From positions 29,211-93,210 of the forward strand of contig NZ_URFY01000013.1 in assembly GCF_900547205.1 (NCBI RefSeq): a DNA stretch of 64,000 bases, read 5' to 3'. The position numbers were made by a program, and so were the translations under genes. Each line of letters opens with the position of its first letter. Position 1 is the first letter of the stretch. The notes under the pieces were generated by a model. That model saw nothing but the letters and a program-made list of their open reading frames with translations. It was not told the DNA's origin and ran no database searches. The stretch comes from an uncultured Bacteroides sp. Its GTDB lineage: Bacteria > Bacteroidota > Bacteroidia > Bacteroidales > Bacteroidaceae. Positions 1-8,288 of this stretch are shown in pieces.

Positions 1-1407
1 AAAGGACAATGGATTTTCAATGCAGCCAATATGCTGAACACAGCAGGCGAATCGGGTCATGAAAGAGCAACTAACTCCGTGTTCGGTTCTCTGCAATTGT
101 CATGGAAGGAATATCTGTCACTTGACTTGACTGCTCGTAACGACTGGTCGTCTACACTGCCCAAGCAGAACAATTCGTTCTTCTATCCATCTGCCAACGT
201 TAGCTTTGTTGTGTCCGACTTTATCCGTTCGTTGGATAAGACTTTACCTAGCTGGTTGACATTTGCCAAGGTACGCCTTTCGGCTGCACAAGTAGGTAAA
301 GATACTTCTCCTTACCAATTGTACAATACCTATGAATTCAAATTTGAAAAGGGAGATTTGATTCCCAGCAAATCGAACGTGAAGATGAACGACCAGTTGA
401 AACCGGAAATTTCCTCTTCTTACGAAGCCGGTTTGGATATGAAGTTCCTCAATAACCGTGTAGGATTCGACTTTACTTATTACTATGGTCGCACCAAGAA
501 CCAGATTATGAAGGTTCCCGCAGCAGCTCCTTGGAGTGGTGGTAAATGGGTGAACGCAGGTTTAATCACCAACAAGGGATTCGAGTTGATGATTTACTCA
601 ACTCCGGTTCAGACCAAAGACTTCACATTCGACTTGAATGTCAATCTTGCCAAGAACGTGTCTAACGTGAAAGAACTTGCCGACGGAGTAGACTATCTGT
701 ACTTCAACGGTGACTCTAACTTCCCGGTAAACGTGGGTACGCGCCCCGGACACAAATTGGGAGAAATATATGCTAAGACTCTTTACCAACGTGATGATAA
801 CGGCAATATTGTTATCGGCGAAAACGGTTTGCCTATGACTACTACGGATGCGGACAAACGTCTGGCTAATCCTATCGGAAATATCCAACCGAACTTGTTG
901 ATGTCTGTTTCTCCAACATTTACTTATAAAGGTATCACGCTGACTGCCATGTTCGATATGAAGTTTGGTGGCGACATCATTTCTATCTCTGAAATGAATG
1001 CTACCGGAAGCGGACTTGCCAAACGTACCATGGAACGTGGGGAGAATGATAACTACATGATGGTATTCCCGGGAGTAACCGAAGACGGAACGCCGAATAC
1101 TAAGAAGATTTCTGCTTCCAGCTATTATGGTGCACTGATTGCCGAGGACTTTATTTATGATGCTTCTTTCATCAAACTGAAAGAACTCTCCATCGGATAC
1201 TCATTCCCTAAAAGTATGTTGAAGAAGACTCCGATTCAGTCATTGAACCTTTCCTTCGTAGCCCGTAACTTGGCTTACCTGATGAAACATACTCCGGGAA
1301 CAAGTCCTGAAGGCGGATACGATACAACTATGTTTTCACAAGCTATCGACTTCATGGCTGTACCTTACACCCGTACTTTCGGATTCTCAGTTAACTTTAG
1401 TTTCTAA
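1..1407 (+). CDS. SusC-like TonB-dependent outer-membrane transporter, 3' part only
   Basis: The reading frame is open from base 1, so the gene begins before the window; 468 C-terminal residues are visible. They form the last part of a TonB-dependent beta-barrel with alternating aromatic strands, and the protein ends in the aromatic barrel closure FGFSVNFSF. Motifs typical of SusC/RagA C-termini are present, including the RNLAYLMKHTPGTSPEGG region near the end that is shared with nutrient-import SusC proteins. The SusD partner starts 21 bases downstream, so the two form one operon. By family knowledge the pair imports an oligosaccharide or glycopeptide across the outer membrane. The substrate cannot be inferred because the upstream regulator and enzymes are outside the window. 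Confidence 0.93.
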   Translation, partial: KGQWIFNAANMLNTAGESGHERATNSVFGSLQLSWKEYLSLDLTARNDWSSTLPKQNNSFFYPSANVSFVVSDFIRSLDKTLPSWLTFAKVRLSAAQVGKDTSPYQLYNTYEFKFEKGDLIPSKSNVKMNDQLKPEISSSYEAGLDMKFLNNRVGFDFTYYYGRTKNQIMKVPAAAPWSGGKWVNAGLITNKGFELMIYSTPVQTKDFTFDLNVNLAKNVSNVKELADGVDYLYFNGDSNFPVNVGTRPGHKLGEIYAKTLYQRDDNGNIVIGENGLPMTTTDADKRLANPIGNIQPNLLMSVSPTFTYKGITLTAMFDMKFGGDIISISEMNATGSGLAKRTMERGENDNYMMVFPGVTEDGTPNTKKISASSYYGALIAEDFIYDASFIKLKELSIGYSFPKSMLKKTPIQSLNLSFVARNLAYLMKHTPGTSPEGGYDTTMFSQAIDFMAVPYTRTFGFSVNFSF

Positions 1408-1428
1408 CCATCAAATAACGATAGATAT

Positions 1429-3156
1429 ATGAAATTCAAATTATATAAACCGCTTGCCTTATGCAGCCTGATAATGGGATTGACGGCCTGCCATGATTTT
1501 GAAGAAATGAACACCAGCCCTTATGCTCCGGTTTACAACCCGGAAGTGATAGGTGCTACGCCTGATGGGATTGATATCGATTACGAACTGTCGGAAAATG
1601 CACTAAAGAGCCTTCAAGGGACTGAAAATGCCATTGGAACAGTATTCTCAAGCTTTACTTACGAAGGTCTTTACAACGATTATCAGGTAACCACTAGCCT
1701 GACACATGACATCTATGCGGCATATTTCGCAAACAACGTGGGCGGATTTGTGACTGCTGCACCTACGTATCGCTACCGTGACGATTGGTCTAAAAAACGT
1801 TGGGAGCACTTCTATGACAACCGTACTGTAGAAGAATACAGTCAGTTGATCAAGACGTTCTGGTTCTGCGATAAAGACCGTTATCATAACGCATTCTACA
1901 TCACACGTATCTTTTATGCATTCCTTATTTCAATGCAGACAGATACGTATGGAGCCATTCCTTTGGAATATTACGTGAAAGGTGCCATGCCGACAGAGGA
2001 GAAAGTGAAATATATGGAGCAGAAAGATGTATATAATGTCATTTTCCAGTTGCTCGATCAAGCTATTACGCAATTGCATAACACGCCGGCTACATCACAG
2101 TATAGCTTGGGCGAGAATGATAAATGCTATGCAGGCGATAAGGATAAGTGGTTACGCTTTGCTAATACTTTACGTTTGCGCCTTGCTCTCCGCGTCTCAA
2201 ATGTTGCTCCTGAATTAGCTAAAGAACAAGGAGAGAAAGCATTGACAGATCCTGCCGGTCTGATGCAAAATGATGATGATAATATGAAGCAGACTCCTAA
2301 GTATTCTTATATCACAGGTGGTAACGAGAATATCTATACATTATTATATAATTGGAGCGCAAATGTTGTGTTGTCTAAAGAGATGGAAACTGCTTATAAG
2401 AATCAATCAGAAGGTGAACTCGACCCTCGCTGCGAAATCTTATGGTGGAGACCTACATCATTGGATGATTTGAATCAGAATGAACCTAAAGAATCTAATA
2501 AAGAGTTTACTGGTTGCGAAAATGGAGTAACTTCTTTAGGTGGAAGTTATACTACAACTTATTCTCCTAGCCGTGTATTCATCAAACAAGACCAACGGAA
2601 GCTGGACCGTAAACATTGGTGGTGCTATGCACGCGAAATTGTATGGTTGGGATATTCAGAAAGTCTGTTCCTTCGTGCTGAAGCTGCGCTTCGCGATTGG
2701 TGCTCAGATGATCCTGCAAAACTTTATGAAGATGGTATCCGTGCTTCCTTTAATTACTACCAGATTGGTGCTGATGAAGAAGGACAGGAAAAGATTAAAA
2801 ACTATATGGATAAACTTAAAGGAAAGGAAGTTTTCACCAATGGCAGTAGAGAAGAACAACTTGAGCAAATCATTACTCAGAAATGGATTGCAGTTTTCCC
2901 TAACGGAAATGAAGGTTGGGCAGACTTCCGTCGTACGGACTACCCCAGATTTATGAAGACTCCGAAAGACGGAAACAATTCGGGTGGCGAAGTAGCTAAC
3001 GGTAAGTTCATCAAACGCCTGAGATATCCGGATAGCGAATCATCTAATCCAAATCGTCCGAGAGAGGTAGATACTCAGGGTACAAGACTCTGGTGGGACG
3101 TTGCTGATACGAACGATGATATGGGAGTATATCAGACTCCAAACAACTTCAGATAA
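1429..3156 (+). CDS. SusD/RagB-family nutrient-binding lipoprotein
   Basis: This is a 575-residue surface lipoprotein. The N-terminus has a short basic region, a hydrophobic stretch and the lipobox LTAC at about residues 18-21, so Cys21 would be lipidated. The body is rich in Trp, Tyr and Asn as in SusD-like TPR-based binders. The C-terminal part contains the usual EEQLEQIITQKWIAVFPNG segment and the WADFRRTDYPR motif typical of the RagB/SusD C-terminal domain. It lies 21 bases after the SusC partner and is followed by a strong terminator, so it closes the operon. It is expected to form the lid of the SusC channel; the substrate is unknown. Confidence 0.95.
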   Translation: MKFKLYKPLALCSLIMGLTACHDFEEMNTSPYAPVYNPEVIGATPDGIDIDYELSENALKSLQGTENAIGTVFSSFTYEGLYNDYQVTTSLTHDIYAAYFANNVGGFVTAAPTYRYRDDWSKKRWEHFYDNRTVEEYSQLIKTFWFCDKDRYHNAFYITRIFYAFLISMQTDTYGAIPLEYYVKGAMPTEEKVKYMEQKDVYNVIFQLLDQAITQLHNTPATSQYSLGENDKCYAGDKDKWLRFANTLRLRLALRVSNVAPELAKEQGEKALTDPAGLMQNDDDNMKQTPKYSYITGGNENIYTLLYNWSANVVLSKEMETAYKNQSEGELDPRCEILWWRPTSLDDLNQNEPKESNKEFTGCENGVTSLGGSYTTTYSPSRVFIKQDQRKLDRKHWWCYAREIVWLGYSESLFLRAEAALRDWCSDDPAKLYEDGIRASFNYYQIGADEEGQEKIKNYMDKLKGKEVFTNGSREEQLEQIITQKWIAVFPNGNEGWADFRRTDYPRFMKTPKDGNNSGGEVANGKFIKRLRYPDSESSNPNRPREVDTQGTRLWWDVADTNDDMGVYQTPNNFR

Positions 3157-3167
3157 TATATAGAAAT

Positions 3168-3210
3168 AAAGAGACTGAACTTCAGGAATGAGTTCAGTCT
3201 CTTTATCTTT
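3168..3210 (+). terminator. Rho-independent terminator of the first SusC/D operon
   Basis: A perfect 14-bp stem pairs AAAGAGACTGAACT (3168-3181) with AGTTCAGTCTCTTT (3191-3204) around a 9-base loop. T-rich sequence follows. It sits 11 bases after the SusD stop and also lies at the end of the convergent helicase gene, so it may serve both. Confidence 0.85.
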
Positions 3211-3214
3211 AGTT

Positions 3215-4633
3215 TTACTCCACTTGATCCTTCGGATAATTCACCAGATACAACGTTTTCGTGGCACGTGTAAACGCAGTATACAACCAGCGGAAATAGT
3301 CAGGTGTGAGATATTCATCGGTCATATAACCTTGGTCTAAGAACACATTCTCCCACTGTCCGCCTTGCGCCTTGTGCCCTGTTATCGCATAGGCGTACTT
3401 CACTTGCAGAGCGTTGTAATGCGGATCGGCTTTCATCTTCTTCATCCGGTCGCGCTTATTGGTAATATCCGCATAATCTTCGAGTATCGTATAAAACAAA
3501 CGGTCATTATCCGCCTTCGGCAATGCAGGAGCATCCGAACTTAGTGTATCCAATAGTAAATTGGCATCCATCTCAAAATCATTCTGATCGGGAAACCGAA
3601 GGGTGACTTCTGCAAAACGGAAGCCATAGATTTCGCGAGTGCGTCGGACACGACGAACTACAGCTATTTCTCCGTTCGCGATGAAATCCATCTCTTTATA
3701 CTGCTCCGTCCAATAGTAATTATTCTTGGCTATCATCAACATATCTCCCGTATTGAGTTCATCCTCCCGCCAAAGAATCTGCGCGCGTATTCCATTATTA
3801 TATAAGTTGGCACGCTTGTTAGAACGGCAAATAACAATCGTTTCATCCATTCCGTCGTGATCATAGCAGGAAGTTATGGCATCAATCAACTCCGTTCCCG
3901 GCACTACCTTTATATCAGGGAAGCCTGTCACCTTTATTTTAGGGAAAGCGCTGCATTCATCCTCCGCAATCAGTTGCCGCAATTGCGTGGCATTCCACAA
4001 AATGCCCGATTCCTGCACCTGACGTACCACTTGTGTTAAATCAACCTCACGCACTTCAAGGTTATAACCCCGCAATGCGTCGGAGAAAAGTGCCGGACTC
4101 AACTCCTCTCCTACCGGAGGAAGCTGTGCCGTATCCCCCATCAGCAGAAGTCGACAGCCCTGTCCCGAATAGACGAACTGAACCAAGTCGTCGAGCAAAC
4201 GGCCTGTCCCGAACATACTCCCCGATAATCCCTCGTTGGAAATCATCGAAGCCTCATCGACAATAAACAATGTATTCGTAGCGAGATTGTCATTGATTGA
4301 AAAGTTACTCACTTCATTAGAAAAAGACTGTTGCCTGTATATCTTCTTATGAATCGTAAAAGCGGGATGCCCGGCATAGACTGAAAACACCTTCGCCGCA
4401 CGCCCTGTTGGAGCCAATAACACAGACTTCTGCTGCAACTGATCCATCGTCTTAACCAATGCACCCACCAAAGAAGTTTTACCCGTTCCGGCATACCCTC
4501 TGAGAATAAAAACTTCATCTGCCAGAGTAGACAGAAGGAAGTCTGAAAGAGATTTTACAGCAATTTCCTGCTCTAAAGTTGGTTGGTAAGGAAAATTTTC
4601 CTTAATTTGCCTTTCTAAATAGTTATTTATCAT
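3215..4633 (-). CDS. RecD-like ATP-dependent DNA helicase (AAA/UvrD_C_2 type)
   Basis: The 472-residue protein has a superfamily-1 helicase layout. The Walker A motif GYAGTGKTS is at about residues 46-54. The Walker B segment FIVDEAS lies near residue 126, the motif III GDTAQLPPVG follows, and the C-terminal UvrD_C_2 motifs are TGHKAQGGQW and YTAFTRATKTLY. It is shorter than RecD2 and lacks the long N-terminal extension, fitting the stand-alone RecD-like ATPases widespread in Bacteroidetes. The role is inferred as DNA processing in repair or recombination. It is transcribed alone, convergent with the SusD gene and divergent from the gene at 4729. Confidence 0.85.
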   Translation of the reverse strand: MINNYLERQIKENFPYQPTLEQEIAVKSLSDFLLSTLADEVFILRGYAGTGKTSLVGALVKTMDQLQQKSVLLAPTGRAAKVFSVYAGHPAFTIHKKIYRQQSFSNEVSNFSINDNLATNTLFIVDEASMISNEGLSGSMFGTGRLLDDLVQFVYSGQGCRLLLMGDTAQLPPVGEELSPALFSDALRGYNLEVREVDLTQVVRQVQESGILWNATQLRQLIAEDECSAFPKIKVTGFPDIKVVPGTELIDAITSCYDHDGMDETIVICRSNKRANLYNNGIRAQILWREDELNTGDMLMIAKNNYYWTEQYKEMDFIANGEIAVVRRVRRTREIYGFRFAEVTLRFPDQNDFEMDANLLLDTLSSDAPALPKADNDRLFYTILEDYADITNKRDRMKKMKADPHYNALQVKYAYAITGHKAQGGQWENVFLDQGYMTDEYLTPDYFRWLYTAFTRATKTLYLVNYPKDQVE

Positions 4634-4685
4634 TTTTGTACGAGAAAAAAGTTCCCTGAACTATCGTATTTAAATTAATTTATTC

Positions 4686-4693
4686 TATTTTTG
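4686..4693 (+). promoter_or_regulatory. Bacteroidales -7 promoter element before 4729
   Basis: TATTTTTG matches the -7 consensus TAnnTTTG and lies 36 bases upstream of the start at 4729. No convincing TTTG is seen at -33. Confidence 0.5.
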
Positions 4694-4728
4694 CGATGCG
4701 AATATAACAACTAAAAACATAATTTATC

Positions 4729-5415
4729 ATGAAAACAGTATTTAATATTGTATTAGTGCTCTGTGCTGCTGCACTTATTTACATTTGCTACAACAGCATC
4801 ATGGGTCCTATCAATTTTGAAAGCGCAAAAAAAAGCAGAGAAAATGCAGTCAAAGCCCGTCTGGTTGACATCCGTAAAGCGCAGCAGGAATATCGTACGT
4901 TGCACCACGGGATGTATACTGACAAGTTTGACTCGCTGATCGATTTCGTGAAGAATCAAAAGCTGCCGTTCGTTATGAAAGTAGGACAATTGACAGACAA
5001 GCAATTGGAAGACGGATTAACTGAAAAGAAAGCTATGGCTATCATCAACAAAGCACAGAAAACAGGCAAGTATGATGAAGTTAAGAAAAACGGACTCGAA
5101 AACTTCAAGCGTGACACAATGTGGGTAGCTGTGCTCGACACTATCTATCCGAAAGGTTTCAATGCAGACTCTTTGAGATTCATTCCTTACGGAAACGGTG
5201 CTCAATTTGAGATGAACGTTAGAAACGACACTGCTAAATCAGGTGCTCCTGTATTCTTGTTCGAGGTGAAAGCTCCGTATGACTCTTATTTGGGCGGACT
5301 TGACAAACAAGAAATCATTAACTTGAAAGATGTTCAGAGCAAGTTAGGCAAATACTGCGGTTTGATGGTAGGTTCTATCGACACTCCTAACAATGGTGCT
5401 GGTAACTGGGAATAA
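4729..5415 (+). CDS. Membrane-anchored protein of unknown function
   Basis: This is a 228-residue protein that I cannot assign to a named function. Residues 4-24 form one hydrophobic helix (NIVLVLCAAALIYICY), followed by an Ala/Lys/Arg-rich helix, so a single-pass or uncleaved signal-anchored protein with a periplasmic body is likely. The segment KARLVDIRKAQQEYRTLHHG resembles the N-terminal helix of pilin-like or GspH-like folds, but no prepilin peptidase site is seen. Its stop codon overlaps the start of the DUF3822 gene by one base (TAATG), so it is the first gene of an operon with DUF3822 and rsmD. It seems to be a Bacteroidales-specific conserved protein. Confidence 0.7.
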   Translation: MKTVFNIVLVLCAAALIYICYNSIMGPINFESAKKSRENAVKARLVDIRKAQQEYRTLHHGMYTDKFDSLIDFVKNQKLPFVMKVGQLTDKQLEDGLTEKKAMAIINKAQKTGKYDEVKKNGLENFKRDTMWVAVLDTIYPKGFNADSLRFIPYGNGAQFEMNVRNDTAKSGAPVFLFEVKAPYDSYLGGLDKQEIINLKDVQSKLGKYCGLMVGSIDTPNNGAGNWE

Positions 5416-6185
5416 TGATTGATTTTAGCAAATCAAAACAATATACTTTATCCATCCGTCTTAGTACGGATGGATTTTCTTTTTCTATCTACAACCCGAT
5501 TCATGACGATTCCTTATCGATGATAGAAAAGGAAACGGATGTCTCTCTATCTCTTACAGCCAATTTAAAGACTGTCTTTCTCGAATCGGACTTTTTAAGT
5601 CATACCTACAAACGGGTTAATATCATGATGGCAGGCAAACGCTTTACCATCGTGCCTTTGGATTTGTTTGATGAAGAACAGGCTGAACTTCTGTTTTACC
5701 ACAATCACCAGAAGCGGGAAAATGAAATGGTGATATGTAATGTCATAAAGAAGAACAGTGTAGCCGTAATCTTCGGCATAGACAAAAGTGCGTACACTTT
5801 CCTCAACGAACAGTATCCCGAAGCACGCTTCTACTCTCAATCTACTCCGCTCATCGAATATTTCTCCACCAAAAGCAGACTGGGGAACAGCAAAAAGATG
5901 TATGCCTCCATACGCAAAGACGGCATCGACATTTATTGCTTCGAACGGGGCCATCTGCTCCTTGCCAATTCTTTTGAGTGTACGCATACTGAAGATTGTA
6001 TTTACTATCTTTTGTATGCCTGGAAACAATTGGAGTTCGACCAAGAGCGAGACGAACTGCACCTCACCGGCACACTGCCGGACAAAGAAGTGCTAATGAA
6101 CGAACTTAAAAAGTTTATCTTGCAGGTTTTCATCATGAATCCTGCATCTAATATTGATATGCAAGCCTTATTATCATGCGAGTAA
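5415..6185 (+). CDS. DUF3822 family protein
   Basis: The 256-residue soluble protein looks like the DUF3822 family, which in Bacteroidales normally sits next to rsmD. It begins with a SIRLSTDGFSFSIY segment and has an actin-like/ASKHA flavour (ribbon repeats, the VIFGIDKSAYTFLNEQYP segment, then IRKDGIDIYCFERG), but no catalytic motif is obvious. It has no signal peptide or membrane segment. The start overlaps the preceding stop by one base and the 3' end overlaps rsmD by 10 bases, so translation is probably coupled along the operon. The function is unknown. Confidence 0.75.
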   Translation: MIDFSKSKQYTLSIRLSTDGFSFSIYNPIHDDSLSMIEKETDVSLSLTANLKTVFLESDFLSHTYKRVNIMMAGKRFTIVPLDLFDEEQAELLFYHNHQKRENEMVICNVIKKNSVAVIFGIDKSAYTFLNEQYPEARFYSQSTPLIEYFSTKSRLGNSKKMYASIRKDGIDIYCFERGHLLLANSFECTHTEDCIYYLLYAWKQLEFDQERDELHLTGTLPDKEVLMNELKKFILQVFIMNPASNIDMQALLSCE

Positions 6186-6709
6186 TCAGCGGTATTTACA
6201 AACGAAGAAGATTTGACGTGCCACGCACCTTCAAAGCACGTCCCACAACAGATTTCGCCAAAGAGAATCTGTTTAATGTACTCAACAATTATATTGATTT
6301 CGAAGAAGGAATCACTGCACTCGACTTGTTTGCAGGAACGGGTAGCATCAGCATCGAATTGGTATCCCGCGGCTGCGACCGTGTGATAAGCATTGAAAAG
6401 GAGCCTGCTCATTTTTCATTTATCTGCAAAATAATGAAAGAGGTGCAGACCGATAAGTGCATACCTATACGCGGTGATGTATTTAAGTTTATCAACAATA
6501 GCCGCGAACAGTTCGACTTCATCTTTGCCGATCCTCCCTATGCGCTGAAAGAGCTGAATACGATACCGGAACTAATCTTCAGCAACAATCTTCTGAAAGA
6601 AGGCGGACTATTTGTGCTTGAACATGGGAAGGAGAATAACTTTGAAGAGAATCCGCATTTCCTTGAAAGAAGAGTTTACGGTAGTGTGAATTTTTCGATT
6701 TTCAGATAA
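6176..6709 (+). CDS. rsmD: 16S rRNA (guanine966-N2)-methyltransferase RsmD
   Basis: A 177-residue class I SAM-dependent methyltransferase. The N-terminus MRVISGIYKRRRF is the typical RsmD start, followed by RPTTDFAKENLFN. The SAM-binding motif I is LDLFAGTGSISIE (about residues 44-56), and the catalytic motif IV is FADPPYAL (about residues 119-126), the DPPY form used for exocyclic amino methylation. The length is normal for the family. The enzyme methylates G966 of 16S rRNA in the assembled 30S subunit. It is the last gene of the 4729-6709 operon and converges on the cardiolipin synthase gene with two bases between them. Confidence 0.93.
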   Translation: MRVISGIYKRRRFDVPRTFKARPTTDFAKENLFNVLNNYIDFEEGITALDLFAGTGSISIELVSRGCDRVISIEKEPAHFSFICKIMKEVQTDKCIPIRGDVFKFINNSREQFDFIFADPPYALKELNTIPELIFSNNLLKEGGLFVLEHGKENNFEENPHFLERRVYGSVNFSIFR

Positions 6710-6711
6710 AA

Positions 6712-8151
6712 CTAAAGCAGCGGAGCCAGCAAACGCACAACGGACTCCGCTGCCTTTTGCCTTCCCGGGCGTTTGATCCAGTTCTTTAAGAATACCTGTG
6801 TGCTCTCACGCTGGTCTTGGAGGAATATTTCTTTCATTTCCAGTGCCGTTTCTACACCATACATAAAAGCATTTACTTCAAAATTGTGTTCAAAGCTACG
6901 GAAATCGAGATTAGTGGAGCCAACCGTAGAAAGCATATCATCCGAAACCATCAATTTGGAATGCAGAAAGCCTTTCTTATAAAAGTAGACCTTAACGCCT
7001 GCTTGCAACACATCTGCCAGATAAGAACATGAGCCTAAGTGAGTAAGCCTATTGTCCGCCCGTTCAGGCAACATCAGGCGAACATCGACTCCTGATAGTG
7101 CTGCCGTTTGCATGGCAGCCAAGATTTGTTCGGTGGGCAGGAAGTAAGGTGTCTGCATATAGAAATATTTCTTTGCATTCGTTATAGCCATAGTCAATCC
7201 CTGCATGATTTCTTTCCAAGGTCCGATAGGTTCACTGGTGACAATCTGTATTAAAGAGTTTCCAAAAGATTCAATTTTGGGAAAATAACGGGAAGCAGTT
7301 ATCAATGTGCGGTCTACAAAATACCAGTCGAGCAGGAAAGCGGTTTGCAACCCATGCACTGCTTTACCTTCGAGCTTGATATGGGTATCCCGCCAAATTC
7401 CCCAAGAGAAACCACGCATATATCGTTCGGCTAGATTCATTCCTCCTACGAATCCTACCTGACCGTCAATAACGACTATTTTCCGGTGGTTGCGATAGTT
7501 CACCCTGCTGGTAAATAAGGGGAAGCGAACTTTCAGGAAGCTTCTCACTTCAATACCGGCATTACGCATTTCTTCGAAGAAGCGGTTGGGGACGTGCCAA
7601 CAGCCCACATCATCGTATATCACACGCACCTCAACTCCTTGGGATGCTTTCTCAATCAGTACATCCCTCACCATTCGGCCGATAGCATCGTCCTCAAAGA
7701 TGTAATACTCCATGTGGATATGTTGTTTCGCTTTCTGAAGTTCGCGCAATAAAGACTGTAACTTGGTGTAGCCTTCGGTATAGACATCTACCCGGTTGCC
7801 TTCGAACGGTAACGACTGATTGGTGTGCTGGAAAAGTTTAATGAGGGAAGAATATTCGTAGGGGACGTTGGAGAAATCTTGCGCCAGATATTCTGCCATG
7901 GGTTTCTTCAACAAACGGTCGTAGCTCTTCTGCCCGATGATGCGCTCACGCCGCTGACTCCGTCCGAAGAAAATGTAGAAAACAAGACCTACTATCGGTA
8001 AGAAAAGTAGTATGAGTATCCACGCCATGGTCTTTACCGGATTACGATTATCAAGTATGATAATGACAATCGTCCCGATAATGGCTCCGAAATAGACAAT
8101 ATCAAAAGCCACAGTTGCTATCTGACTCACTATATAGTTCCAATCTATCAT
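6712..8151 (-). CDS. cls: Cardiolipin synthase (phospholipase D family)
   Basis: This is a 479-residue inner-membrane enzyme. Two N-terminal hydrophobic helices (about residues 10-31 and 39-61) are followed by two phospholipase D domains, each with an HKD motif: HRKIVVID near residue 222 and HSKLMVSD near residue 398. The segment FVGGMN after the first motif and GSTNLDFRSFEHNFEVNAF after the second are standard for bacterial ClsA-type enzymes. The enzyme condenses two phosphatidylglycerols to cardiolipin and glycerol. It is monocistronic on the minus strand. Confidence 0.93.
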   Translation of the reverse strand: MIDWNYIVSQIATVAFDIVYFGAIIGTIVIIILDNRNPVKTMAWILILLFLPIVGLVFYIFFGRSQRRERIIGQKSYDRLLKKPMAEYLAQDFSNVPYEYSSLIKLFQHTNQSLPFEGNRVDVYTEGYTKLQSLLRELQKAKQHIHMEYYIFEDDAIGRMVRDVLIEKASQGVEVRVIYDDVGCWHVPNRFFEEMRNAGIEVRSFLKVRFPLFTSRVNYRNHRKIVVIDGQVGFVGGMNLAERYMRGFSWGIWRDTHIKLEGKAVHGLQTAFLLDWYFVDRTLITASRYFPKIESFGNSLIQIVTSEPIGPWKEIMQGLTMAITNAKKYFYMQTPYFLPTEQILAAMQTAALSGVDVRLMLPERADNRLTHLGSCSYLADVLQAGVKVYFYKKGFLHSKLMVSDDMLSTVGSTNLDFRSFEHNFEVNAFMYGVETALEMKEIFLQDQRESTQVFLKNWIKRPGRQKAAESVVRLLAPLL

Positions 8152-8213
8152 GAGAATCTCCTTGTTTTTGAGGGATACTAAACAACAAATATAAGGAAAT
8201 TATCCGATAAACA

Positions 8214-8253
8214 AAAAAGTCCCGGTGACAACTTGTTGTTGCTGCACCGGGAA
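8214..8253 (-). terminator. Terminator downstream of the beta-barrel gene
   Basis: Read on the minus strand, CCCGGTG (8251-8245) pairs with CACCGGG (8227-8221) and is followed by ACTTTTTTG. The element lies 36 bases after the stop of the gene ending at 8289. Confidence 0.8.
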
Positions 8254-8288
8254 CTATTACTGTATACTATTTCTTCTTTCAGAATCGC